Assembly (NCBI GenBank): GCA_049315325.1
Contig: JBMOKJ010000011.1
Span: forward strand, 1-64,000
Origin: CAXXIC01 sp049315325
GTDB lineage: Bacteria; Bacteroidota; Bacteroidia; Bacteroidales; UBA7332
DNA length: 64,000 nt
Direction of reading: 5' to 3'
Part shown: positions 15,471 through 23,361 of the stretch, piece after piece
How the letters are laid out: every line of letters starts with the position of its first letter
Numbering within the stretch: position 1 is the stretch's first letter
The notes under the pieces: model-generated
Databases searched by the model: none
Told to the model about the DNA's origin: nothing
Seen by the model: only the letters and a program-made list of their open reading frames with translations
Made by a program: the position numbers and the translations under genes

Positions 15471-16415
15471 TTAAGCAGTTCTTATCACTTGTCCTATCTG
15501 TAATTTCGTCTTTCTCAGTTTGTTTATCTTTTTAAGTACACTTATTTTGGTGCCATATTTCTCAGCTATTGAATAAAGTGTATCACCTTCTTTCACTTTA
15601 TAATGTGCTATACCCACCACCGATGCAAGCTCACGACCTGATTTAGTTGCTTTTGGATTGGCGTAGTAAACATAGCTATCCATGTGGGTTACTTTGTTCG
15701 TAAAGTCAAAAATCTCTTCAGGGTTAATTGGTCTTCCCATAAAACGGGTTTCGAAGTGGAGGTGTGGTCCGGTAGAACGGCCAGTGTTTCCACCTAAAGC
15801 TATAATATCACCAGCTTTAATGACTTGGTCAACTTCGCAAAGTTGTTTCGAAAGGTGACCATAAACTGTTTCCAATCCATTGTTGTGTCGAATTACCACC
15901 ACATTGCCATATCCTCTTTGTCGCGCAACAATTCTTACACGGCCATCGAATGCTGCATGAATCGGATCTCCAATTTGAATTTTCAAATCAGTACCATAGT
16001 GATTTCTGCGGAAACGCTGACGATAGCCAAATTCCGAGGTCACCTGGCCCATGGTCGGCATATAGAAGTTTGAGACATCAATCATCACCGAGTCGATCGA
16101 CAGTCCTTTTCCTCTGTATGGGTTGACAAATGTTGTATTCCAACTATCGTCATATAGATTTAATGCAGGATACAAATCTTCCTCTTCGTAGCTGTTGTCT
16201 TTCAGCGTGGCTATAGAGTCTAACCGAAGTTTCTCTCTATTGATTCTTACCTGATCTGCTAATAGTTCATCAGATGTTCGTACGATAGGTTTTACCGTGC
16301 GGACAACAGTTGCTTTAGAATGACGATGCGATCTTGATCTTGATCGTGCATCAGCATTCTGCGACAAAACTATTGCACAGATAAAGGTGAAAATATATAG
16401 AAAGGTTCTCTTCAT
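15471..16415 (-). CDS. M23 peptidase with C-terminal LysM
   Basis: 314 residues with a signal peptide (FTFICAIVLSQNADA). The LytM/M23 metallopeptidase domain spans about residues 125-225: GYRQRFRRNHYGTDLKIQIG supplies the first His and Asp, VYGHLSKQL the third ligand region, and GPHLHFETRF the HxH motif. All zinc ligands are present, so it should be an active peptidoglycan endopeptidase rather than an EnvC-type activator. A LysM module closes the protein (HYKVKEGDTLYSIAEKYGTK), tethering it to glycan. It follows ndk on the same strand by 10 bp, so the two may be cotranscribed. Confidence 0.92.
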   Translation of the reverse strand: MKRTFLYIFTFICAIVLSQNADARSRSRSHRHSKATVVRTVKPIVRTSDELLADQVRINREKLRLDSIATLKDNSYEEEDLYPALNLYDDSWNTTFVNPYRGKGLSIDSVMIDVSNFYMPTMGQVTSEFGYRQRFRRNHYGTDLKIQIGDPIHAAFDGRVRIVARQRGYGNVVVIRHNNGLETVYGHLSKQLCEVDQVIKAGDIIALGGNTGRSTGPHLHFETRFMGRPINPEEIFDFTNKVTHMDSYVYYANPKATKSGRELASVVGIAHYKVKEGDTLYSIAEKYGTKISVLKKINKLRKTKLQIGQVIRTA

Positions 16416-16425
16416 ACGGGTTTAA

Positions 16426-16887
16426 TTACAATTCGTCGCTTGCAAACAGAAAATCAAGTGTTGCAAGGCGGTATTCAAAAATTTCTTCCGGTCGGAAAAA
16501 TCTTTTTACTTCAATATCTGCATTCTCTTTCGAATCTGATGCATGCACAATGTTTTCGGAGATGCTTGATGATAAATCACCCCTAATTGTGCCAGGAGCA
16601 GCTTCTCTTCCGTTTGTTGCACCAGTAATTTTACGAACTACATCTACTGCTTCAGCACCTTCCAAACAGAGGGCGATAAGAGGCGATGCAGTCATGCTTT
16701 TTTTGATTTTCGGGAAAAAGGGTTTATCCAACAAGTGTGCATAGTGCTCTTTAATCAGATCTTCGCTCATCACCATCATTTTCATTCCAGCAACGCGTAA
16801 GCCTTTCTTTTCAAGTCGTGAAATAACTTCTCCAATCAGTCCTCTTTGTACTCCGCTGGGTTTGATGAGTAATAATGTTTTTTCCAT
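16426..16887 (-). CDS. ndk: nucleoside-diphosphate kinase
   Basis: 153 residues, normal length. It transfers gamma phosphate between nucleoside tri- and diphosphates through a phosphohistidine; the catalytic His is in NIVHASDSKENA. The KPSGVQRGLIGEVISR opening (Lys of the active site) and the GATNGREAAPGTIRGDL loop are standard. A TAnnTTTG box lies 30 bp upstream. The M23 peptidase gene follows 10 bp downstream. Confidence 0.97.
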   Translation of the reverse strand: MEKTLLLIKPSGVQRGLIGEVISRLEKKGLRVAGMKMMVMSEDLIKEHYAHLLDKPFFPKIKKSMTASPLIALCLEGAEAVDVVRKITGATNGREAAPGTIRGDLSSSISENIVHASDSKENADIEVKRFFRPEEIFEYRLATLDFLFASDEL

Positions 16888-16916
16888 AAATCAGTGTTGT
16901 TTTTTTCGTTCGTGAA

Positions 16917-16924
16917 CAAAGATA
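16917..16924 (-). promoter_or_regulatory. -7 box for ndk
   Basis: On the minus strand TATCTTTG, a perfect TAnnTTTG match, 30 bp before the ndk start. Confidence 0.65.
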
Positions 16925-17038
16925 GCTTTTTGAGGCTAAAGAAAAAGGGTGTCAAAATATGTTGTATAACATTTTGGCAACCTTTTAAGATTTCTCGACG
17001 TCAAATTAACATCGATAATAATGTTTTAACAATTCGAT

Positions 17039-19135
17039 TTAACTAATTAAGCTCCAATTGACCTCTTTCTTGAAAATCTTATCCAATTGAATTTTTAGTA
17101 TCTGATTTTCAGCAGTTTTTAAATCTGTATCCTCTTCCAAAATGTCAGAAGCGATGTCTCTTGCTAGTTGTAGAATCTGGCCGTCATAGACTAAACTGGC
17201 TATTTTTAGCTTGAATGGATCACCGCTTTGCTGAGTTCCATCGAGATCGCCAGGACCACGAAGTTTAAGGTCGGCTTCAGCAATTACAAACCCGTCGTTG
17301 CTGTTTACCATAATTTCCATCCGTTTGCGGGTGGTTTCGCCGAGTTTGTGAGATGTGACCAAAACGCAGTAGGACTGATCGGCACCTCGACCCACACGCC
17401 CGCGCAATTGATGAAGTTGGGATAAACCAAACCGTTCTGCACTTTCAATCACCATCACCGATGCATTGGGCACATTAACACCTACTTCGATAACAGTGGT
17501 TGCGACCATAATGTGCACTTCTCCTGAGACAAATCGTTGCATCGCAGACTCTTTTTCTGCGGGTTTAAGTTTGCCGTGCACCATGCAGACTTTGTATTCT
17601 GGAAAAAACTTACTGACGTGTTCAAAGCCCTCTTCCAGATTTTTGTAATCCGATTTTTCGCTCTCCTGAATAAGTGGATAGACGATGTAAACTTGTCTGC
17701 CCAACTCAAGTTGTTTACGAATGGACGTATTGAGTGAACCTCTGCGGTTGTCGTATTGGTGAACGGTTTGAATTGGTTTGCGCCCCGGTGGTAATTCGTC
17801 GATGACTGAAACATCGAGGTCACCATACAATGTCATGGCTAATGTTCGTGGTATAGGTGTGGCAGTCATTACCAGAACGTGTGGCGGTTTGTCATTTTTG
17901 CTCCACAGCCGAGCGCGTTGTGCAACACCAAAGCGATGCTGCTCGTCAATAATGACCATGCCGAGGTTTTCGAATTGCACCACGTCTTCGAGCAGTGCAT
18001 GCGTGCCGATGATGAGGTGAATATCGCCCGTAATGAGTCGTTGGTGAACTTCTGCTCGATGGCTTTTTTTGCTCGATCCAGTGAGTAAAACTACATTCAA
18101 CCCCAATCCTTGTGTCATTTCGAGAATGGTGGCGTAGTGTTGCGTTGCCAATATTTCGGTGGGAGCCATAAGGCAGGTTTGGAAGCCGTTGTCGATTGCA
18201 ATTAAGAGGCTCATCAGCGCAACAAGTGTTTTGCCACTTCCCACGTCGCCTTGCAGCAGTCTATTCATTTGGCGACCCGTACGAACGTCGTCACGAATCT
18301 CTCGAAGAACTCTTTTTTGTGCATTTGTTAGTTCAAACGGCAAATTCTTTTCGTAAAATGTATTGAAAAAATGGCCGATTATGGGAAATACAAATCCTCC
18401 AAGTTTTCTATTTGTAAGGCGTGCATAACGCAGAATATTGAGTTGAATGAACAACAATTCCTCAAATTTGAGACGATATTCGGCTTTGCGAAGTAATTCT
18501 TGCGACTGCGGGAAATGGATGTTGTAAAGCGCATCGTTGCGTGAAATTACCTTTGCGCGTTCGATTACTTTTGCATTCAGTGTTTCGGGTAGAGGCTGTT
18601 TGATGAGTGAAAAGAGGTTGAAAACAAATTTCTGAATCATCTTTGAGTTCAGAAAATTGTTTTTCATCTTCTCGGTCGTATTGTAAAAGCCCTGAAGAGC
18701 TCCGGCTTGAGTCTCGAGTGCTGCGTCAAAAACATCTATATCGGGATGTGGCAGATTTATTTTGTGATTAAACTCGTTTGGTTTGCCGAAAACGAGGTAT
18801 TCAGTGTTGAGTTTGTATTTGTTGAGTACAAATTTAATGCCTTTGAACCAAACCAATTCGATGATGCCAGTGCCATCGCTGAATTTTGCTACAAGTCGTT
18901 TGCTCATGCCTTCACCGGCCGATTCGAACTGAAGGATTTTGCCTTTCAGTTGAACGTAGAGCATATCTTCCTTGATGTCGCAAATGCGGTGCATCACGCT
19001 TCGGTCGATGTATTTGTACGGATAATAGGTGAGTAAGTCTTCGAAGGATTGGATTTCCAACTCCTGTCGAAGGAGTTCGCCACGCTTTTCGCCAACTCCC
19101 GGCAAATATTTGATATGTTGCTGCGCGAGATTCAT
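17039..19135 (-). CDS. recG: ATP-dependent DNA helicase RecG
   Basis: 698 residues, full length for RecG. It remodels stalled replication forks and Holliday junctions. The N-terminal wedge/OB domain spans about 1-230 (KYLPGVGEKRGELL opening). Helicase motifs follow in order: LLQGDVGSGKTLVAL (Walker A), IIDEQHRFGV (DEQH box), MTATPIPRTLAMT, and in the second lobe ATTVIEVGVNVPNASVMVIE and QLRGRVGRG. The start overlaps the stop of ispD by 4 bp (ATGA), so the two are translationally coupled and use the ispD promoter. Confidence 0.97.
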   Translation of the reverse strand: MNLAQQHIKYLPGVGEKRGELLRQELEIQSFEDLLTYYPYKYIDRSVMHRICDIKEDMLYVQLKGKILQFESAGEGMSKRLVAKFSDGTGIIELVWFKGIKFVLNKYKLNTEYLVFGKPNEFNHKINLPHPDIDVFDAALETQAGALQGFYNTTEKMKNNFLNSKMIQKFVFNLFSLIKQPLPETLNAKVIERAKVISRNDALYNIHFPQSQELLRKAEYRLKFEELLFIQLNILRYARLTNRKLGGFVFPIIGHFFNTFYEKNLPFELTNAQKRVLREIRDDVRTGRQMNRLLQGDVGSGKTLVALMSLLIAIDNGFQTCLMAPTEILATQHYATILEMTQGLGLNVVLLTGSSKKSHRAEVHQRLITGDIHLIIGTHALLEDVVQFENLGMVIIDEQHRFGVAQRARLWSKNDKPPHVLVMTATPIPRTLAMTLYGDLDVSVIDELPPGRKPIQTVHQYDNRRGSLNTSIRKQLELGRQVYIVYPLIQESEKSDYKNLEEGFEHVSKFFPEYKVCMVHGKLKPAEKESAMQRFVSGEVHIMVATTVIEVGVNVPNASVMVIESAERFGLSQLHQLRGRVGRGADQSYCVLVTSHKLGETTRKRMEIMVNSNDGFVIAEADLKLRGPGDLDGTQQSGDPFKLKIASLVYDGQILQLARDIASDILEEDTDLKTAENQILKIQLDKIFKKEVNWSLIS

Positions 19136-19812
19136 CGTGTGGCTAAGAGTGCTTCGGCAATGGTGATGTCGAACGGAGTGGTTATTTTGATGTTTTCTCG
19201 GTTTCCTTCGGTCAGTGTAACGGCAATTCCAGCGGCTTCTACTACCGAGGCATCGTCTGTGAATTCACTCGTGTAGTTTTGTTTGTAGGCAGATAAAAGG
19301 GTCTCAGCCTGAAAAACTTGAGGTGTTTGCACCAGCCGGTACAAAGATCGATCGACCGTTTTGCTGCTTGCTTGTTCAATCTTTCGGATGGTTTCGTGTA
19401 CTTCGATTACTGGAATCACGGCTTTGTTTGCTTGAGCTAATGTGTAGCAATTACGAATCACATCGATTGAGACGAAGGGGCGCACGCCATCGTGAACACC
19501 TATTATCGCATTTTCGGAGCTATGCTCCATTGCGTTATTAAGTCCGTTTTTGACAGAATGAAAGCGGGTTTCTCCACCATTGGCAATCGTGTGTGGCAGT
19601 GAGAAGTTGTATTTTAAGCAAAGTTCACGCCAATAATCCTGTTGCGCTTCGGGCAATACTAGGATGAGCCTCATTTCAGCATCTGCAGAATGAAATTTCT
19701 CAAACGTGTGCATCAATACTGGTTTTCCACCAATTGACAGGAATTGCTTCGGCAAGTCGTTCCCCATCCGTAATCCTTTGCCACCAGCAACTATAATTGC
19801 GATTTTTTGCAT
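19132..19812 (-). CDS. ispD: 2-C-methyl-D-erythritol 4-phosphate cytidylyltransferase
   Basis: 226 residues. Third step of the MEP isoprenoid pathway: transfers CMP from CTP onto methylerythritol phosphate. The N-terminal IIVAGGKGLRMGNDLPKQFL loop is the nucleotide-binding signature. GVHDGVRPFVS and RLVQTPQVFQ are family motifs, and the C-terminal FDITIAEALL is standard. Cotranscribed with recG through a 4-bp overlap, a common pairing in this phylum. A -7 box lies 20 bp upstream. Confidence 0.96.
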   Translation of the reverse strand: MQKIAIIVAGGKGLRMGNDLPKQFLSIGGKPVLMHTFEKFHSADAEMRLILVLPEAQQDYWRELCLKYNFSLPHTIANGGETRFHSVKNGLNNAMEHSSENAIIGVHDGVRPFVSIDVIRNCYTLAQANKAVIPVIEVHETIRKIEQASSKTVDRSLYRLVQTPQVFQAETLLSAYKQNYTSEFTDDASVVEAAGIAVTLTEGNRENIKITTPFDITIAEALLATR

Positions 19813-19831
19813 AATTCAGTATTCTCTATTG

Positions 19832-19839
19832 CAAAAATA
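19832..19839 (-). promoter_or_regulatory. -7 box for ispD-recG
   Basis: On the minus strand TATTTTTG, a TAnnTTTG match, 20 bp before the ispD start. Confidence 0.6.
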
Positions 19840-19899
19840 GGAAAAAAGGACGAGTAATTCTGTAGAAAAGTGGGTTTTGGAAAAGCTATTTAGCGAACC

Positions 19900-20952
19900 T
19901 TACGATTTCGAGGTCAGTTTTTTGCCCAATTTCATCAATGGAAGTTCCATTAAATGGTATAAGATGAGTGAAACAGTAATGGTAATTATATATACAGAAA
20001 CAACTATCCATATTCTGTCTGTCATTCCTAATTGTAAAACAAGAAGTTTTACAATTGGATGAAGAATATAGACTCCATAAGTGATAAGGCCCAATTTTTC
20101 GAGCGGAAAAGCAATAAGTTGAGGAACTTGGAATGTAATTTTGTAGAATCCAACCACCAATGCCAACGAAATAAGGATAAATGCTATTCGATTGAATCCT
20201 GTAACGATTCCGATTTGATTTCCATCGATGGGGTAGAATATGAGTGCAATAATGGCTAAAAGAAGCAGAATTGAGTTTGCCTTTTGGTTGAAAAGTGCAT
20301 CTTTTAGGTTATAGTAAATTGCAATACCTAAAGCATAAAGCGAGAGGTTGTTTAAAGGATGGACGTAAATATCCCATTGACTTACCAACGTGTCTTTTGG
20401 ACTTAACAACACAAATGAAAAATAGATTGTGATGCATAGACAGACTAAAACCATCGAATTCCCAACCCATTTTTTGTAATTAAATGCCCATAAAATGAAA
20501 GGTGTGAGTGCGTAGTAGAACATTTCGTTGCCAATAGACCAAGCGCCGGTGGCAATGTAACGAAATGGAGGCACAAACCCGAAAAACCCTGTCAGATTGA
20601 GTATGATAGTTGAAATTGGCGGCACTTCGTTGTGACTTAAAACGATGGTAACGATGGTCGCAATCATCAGCAAAGGCCAAATGCGAAAGATACGACGCAC
20701 GAAAAATGCAACTCCAGATTTAATGGAGTGAATAAAGCGACTATAAACAATCGCCATGCTTAATCCTGAGAGTATGAAAAAGATGGATACGCCGTATATT
20801 CCCATCCGACCGATGAATGAGCCTGCATCTGGAGTGAACAAATACCAATAGCAGAGGTGATAGGTCATGATGGATAAGGCGGTCAGCCCTCTTAACCAGT
20901 CAAGAGATTCTATCCGTCGGCTTTTTGCCGGTGTATTTGTTTGGTGTGTCAA
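19900..20952 (-). CDS. acyltransferase family 3 membrane protein
   Basis: 350 residues with about ten membrane segments. The opening RIESLDWLRGLTALSIMTYH, with its membrane-embedded Arg and conserved His, and the GAWSIGNEMFYYALTPFI block are hallmarks of acyltransferase-3 (OafA-like) proteins, which O-acylate surface sugars such as lipopolysaccharide or peptidoglycan. The substrate is unknown. The Lys-rich C-terminal tail (KLGKKLTSKS) is cytoplasmic by the positive-inside rule. It ends 88 bp after the ispD start side and lies 18 bp from the ArsC/Spx-like gene upstream, so the two may share a transcript. Confidence 0.88.
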   Translation of the reverse strand: MTHQTNTPAKSRRIESLDWLRGLTALSIMTYHLCYWYLFTPDAGSFIGRMGIYGVSIFFILSGLSMAIVYSRFIHSIKSGVAFFVRRIFRIWPLLMIATIVTIVLSHNEVPPISTIILNLTGFFGFVPPFRYIATGAWSIGNEMFYYALTPFILWAFNYKKWVGNSMVLVCLCITIYFSFVLLSPKDTLVSQWDIYVHPLNNLSLYALGIAIYYNLKDALFNQKANSILLLLAIIALIFYPIDGNQIGIVTGFNRIAFILISLALVVGFYKITFQVPQLIAFPLEKLGLITYGVYILHPIVKLLVLQLGMTDRIWIVVSVYIITITVSLILYHLMELPLMKLGKKLTSKS

Positions 20953-20970
20953 CTTTTAGTGAAGATTAGT

Positions 20971-21330
20971 TTATTTGCCGTAAAGTGTGTTCCACTCTTC
21001 CTCTTTGAACCCCACGAGCACTTGGTCTCCTTTTACAAATACTGGTCGTTTAACCAGCTTGCCATTCGACGCCAAAAGGTCAAGCAGCTCATCTGTTGAG
21101 GCCGTTTTTACTTTGTCTTTCAGGTTCAACTCTTTGTAAACCAGACCACTGGTGTTGAAAAATTTCTGAATCGGAAGCCCACTTTGAGCAATCCAAAGCT
21201 TAAGTTCTTCACGCGAAGGATTCTCTATCGTGATGTCGCGTATTTCCGATTCAATGCTGTTTGATTTTAGCCATTTGGCTGCCTTTTGGCAAGTCCCACA
21301 TTTGGGGTATTGTACGAATAGTGGTTTCAT
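20971..21330 (-). CDS. ArsC/Spx-family thioredoxin-like protein
   Basis: 119 residues from MKPLFVQYPKCGTCQKAAKW; the in-frame upstream extension covers the promoter and is rejected. The fold is ArsC/Spx/YffB: an N-terminal strand, a CxxC motif (CGTC), IRDITIENPSREELKLWI, the conserved LVKRPVFVKGDQVLVGF segment with its cis-Pro, and a final EEEWNTLYGK helix. It could be a glutaredoxin-coupled reductase or an Spx-like RNA polymerase partner; the sequence alone does not decide. A -7 box lies 30 bp upstream. The acyltransferase gene begins 18 bp after its stop. Confidence 0.88.
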   Translation of the reverse strand: MKPLFVQYPKCGTCQKAAKWLKSNSIESEIRDITIENPSREELKLWIAQSGLPIQKFFNTSGLVYKELNLKDKVKTASTDELLDLLASNGKLVKRPVFVKGDQVLVGFKEEEWNTLYGK

Positions 21331-21359
21331 TTTCCTTTCAATTATGTTGAATAGTTTTA

Positions 21360-21367
21360 CAAAAATA
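21360..21367 (-). promoter_or_regulatory. -7 box for the ArsC/Spx-like gene
   Basis: On the minus strand TATTTTTG, a TAnnTTTG match, 30 bp before the start at 21330. Confidence 0.6.
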
Positions 21368-21384
21368 CGTTTTTTTGACCGAAA

Positions 21385-21412
21385 CAAAAAAAGCTCCTCA
21401 TTTCTGAAGAGC
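21385..21412 (-). terminator. terminator after the 150-residue lipoprotein gene
   Basis: Stem gctcctca with tgaagagc (one mismatch), tttc loop, then a T-run on the minus strand. Its loop and most of its stem are the same as the terminator beside the tRNA at 59938-59966. Confidence 0.75.
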
Positions 21413-21464
21413 AATTTTGTTGATTGAATGCCGCCATTTCGAACGGTGTAATTTTTTTTAAGAG

Positions 21465-21917
21465 CTAGAATCGCTCAGTTGTTAATACTACTTTCGAACT
21501 CGGTACTTGGGTTTCGGCAAACTCTTCAGCGGTAATAAAAATTTTGCAAGGTTTGAATGACGAAACTGTTTCTAATGAGCCTTTTAAATCTTTCGAAAAA
21601 TAGCTCGTTGAACTTTTCACTTGACCGATGTTTTTTACTAATTCTTGGTCGGTGAGCATCCATACGATGTAGGTCTCTTTCGAAGGTTGAATTCGGTTCA
21701 CTTCAGCCAAATACAAAAGTTTGACTTCGATGTTGTAATTTTTGTTGTCGTCTTTTTTGATTTTCACGTATCCACGAGCGGCTGGAACTACCGTTGAGGT
21801 TAGAAATGTTACTTTCTGTGCGCAAGAGCCAAATGCGATTACGGTAATCAAAGCCATAATCCAAAGCCACATCCGATTGATGAAGCCGAATTTCTGATAA
21901 AAATGTTTACTTTTCAT
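21465..21917 (-). CDS. small lipoprotein of unknown function
   Basis: 150 residues. A long N-terminal segment (MWLWIMALITVIAFGSCAQ) ends in a lipobox with Cys about 32. The mature part has beta-strand character (KVTFLTSTVVPAARGYVKIK, then NYNIEVKLLYLAEVNRI) and contains a TYIVWMLTDQ motif that recalls small Ig-like or anti-sigma-type periplasmic domains; I cannot assign a family. It is 11 bp downstream of the ice-binding protein gene on the same strand and ends at a terminator, so it is the last gene of that unit and falls under the 38-bp regulatory element at 23219-23256. Confidence 0.75.
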   Translation of the reverse strand: MKSKHFYQKFGFINRMWLWIMALITVIAFGSCAQKVTFLTSTVVPAARGYVKIKKDDNKNYNIEVKLLYLAEVNRIQPSKETYIVWMLTDQELVKNIGQVKSSTSYFSKDLKGSLETVSSFKPCKIFITAEEFAETQVPSSKVVLTTERF

Positions 21918-21927
21918 AATTTAGTTG

Positions 21928-23151
21928 TTAATTGTTTGAAACTAATTTTCCAGATTGTAGTAGCGAATTACTCCCAATCAATTTGTATAAGAATATGCCT
22001 TTTCCTAATCTATTTTTTTGGATAATGGTCACTTTATCAACCAATAAACTGCTCATTACTTCTTTTCCAAGTAGATTGTATATTTTTAATTCGCTGCTGC
22101 CAATATCATCGCTGTTATTGAGTGTGACGGTTGTTTGGTGGTTTGAAGATGTTATTGTCATACTTTTATTTCTGTTTATAGAATTCAGTTGCGTGGATAA
22201 GCACAATTCTAATGATACGTTATTTGAAATCATTGGTGTGCAATCGCCATATACAACGACATTGTAGTCCGATGCCGTGTCGCCGGCGGTCACTGAGGCA
22301 AATGTCAAAGTAGAACCCGTTACCCCCGATATATTGGTGGTATTTGTTAAATTGACGTTGCCTTTACGCCATTGGTAAGTAAGGTCGGCGCCACTTGCTA
22401 CTACCGAAAAACTGGCAGGAAGATTTGCACAAACCGTCGTGTTTTCGGGCGGAGTAACCATGTTGATAGATGTCGGCAATCGAACGGTTGTGGAGTTGAT
22501 ATTGATTGCTCCGGTGTTGGAGATACATCTACCGATAAGTGTGGTTCCGGCACCAAGTGTAATAGCACCATTAGCTACAATATTGCCTCTGAAAACAGAG
22601 TTTGCCCCTAGTGTAAATGCTCCATTTACTTGCCAAATCACGTTGCACAACGAAGTTAAATTGGTCAGGATTACGTTCGTATTTGTACTGGTTGCAAATG
22701 CACCATCAATCTTAATAATGAAAACGGAATTTGAATTGCCTTGACCGTCGAGTATTAAGTCGCCGTTAAGACTTGTTGCTGCGCCGATGCAATAGATATT
22801 GGGTGTTAATGTTTGGTTATTGCCCAATGTCACTCCCAAAACGGGACCACATGTTGTGGCACTTAACAAACCATAGGCGTTAGCAACATCGTTTACTGCA
22901 ATTAATGAAGCAGCATCTGCCACGTGACTTTGACCCGAAAAAACACCAGGAGGAAAGCCCGTAAAAGCACCAGCATTAGTTCCAATGTCGCCTGTTATTA
23001 CAGATGTACCGGTATTGTTGAATGCACCTGTTGTTGTGAAAAGTGCGAAATTGTCGGAAGTGCCATAGCTAATGACTTGACCGAAACTTGAACCTGAGAA
23101 AAGCATCATCGCTAATGCTATCCCAATAGAGTTACGTACATTATTTTTCAT
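21928..23151 (-). CDS. ice-binding-family (DUF3494) protein with T9SS sorting domain
   Basis: 407 residues from ATG 23151; the longer in-frame start would cross the promoter. A signal peptide (SIGIALAMMLFSGSSFGQ) is followed by a DUF3494 domain at about 20-235, with its marker segments TGDIGTNAGAFTGFPPGVFSG, DLILDGQGNSNSVFIIKIDG and FRGNIVANGAITLGAGTTLIGR (each written here only in part as visible blocks). DUF3494 forms a beta-solenoid that binds ice in characterised members, and also occurs in adhesins. An Ig-like domain follows (FSVVASGADLTYQWRKGNVN). The last 80 or so residues (SSELKIYNLLGKEVMSSLLV, ending GKLVSNN) are a type IX secretion sorting domain, so it should be surface-displayed or released. 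Confidence 0.9.
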   Translation of the reverse strand: MKNNVRNSIGIALAMMLFSGSSFGQVISYGTSDNFALFTTTGAFNNTGTSVITGDIGTNAGAFTGFPPGVFSGQSHVADAASLIAVNDVANAYGLLSATTCGPVLGVTLGNNQTLTPNIYCIGAATSLNGDLILDGQGNSNSVFIIKIDGAFATSTNTNVILTNLTSLCNVIWQVNGAFTLGANSVFRGNIVANGAITLGAGTTLIGRCISNTGAININSTTVRLPTSINMVTPPENTTVCANLPASFSVVASGADLTYQWRKGNVNLTNTTNISGVTGSTLTFASVTAGDTASDYNVVVYGDCTPMISNNVSLELCLSTQLNSINRNKSMTITSSNHQTTVTLNNSDDIGSSELKIYNLLGKEVMSSLLVDKVTIIQKNRLGKGIFLYKLIGSNSLLQSGKLVSNN

Positions 23152-23190
23152 TGAAATTTGTATTACACAAGAATTTGTTTCCTTGCCATA

Positions 23191-23256
23191 CAAAGGTACT
23201 TGAGGCCTTTTCAGATTTGTTATACAACTATTTTTATTAGTTTCAACATTCACACA
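23191..23256 (-). promoter_or_regulatory. 38-bp operator plus -7 box before ice-binding protein 1
   Basis: The operator occupies 23219-23256: TGTGTGAATGTTGAAAC, 13 bp, TGTATAAC on the minus strand. The -7 box TACCTTTG is at 23191-23198, with 28 bp between the operator edge and the TTTG edge. One of seven copies with fixed geometry. Confidence 0.85.
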
Positions 23257-23299
23257 TAATGACTTGGCAGCACTATTTAAGGGGGATTTTATTATACAA

Positions 23300-23342
23300 T
23301 AAAAAAAATAGCAGATACAACATATTAGCCGTATCTGCTATT
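23300..23342 (-). terminator. terminator after the OmpA-family gene
   Basis: A perfect 12-bp stem (aatagcagatac with gtatctgctatt) with a T-run on the minus strand, 20 bp after the OmpA-family stop. It insulates the following operator and ice-binding gene. Confidence 0.88.
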
Positions 23343-23361
23343 GTAAGTAAATTAATTTTTG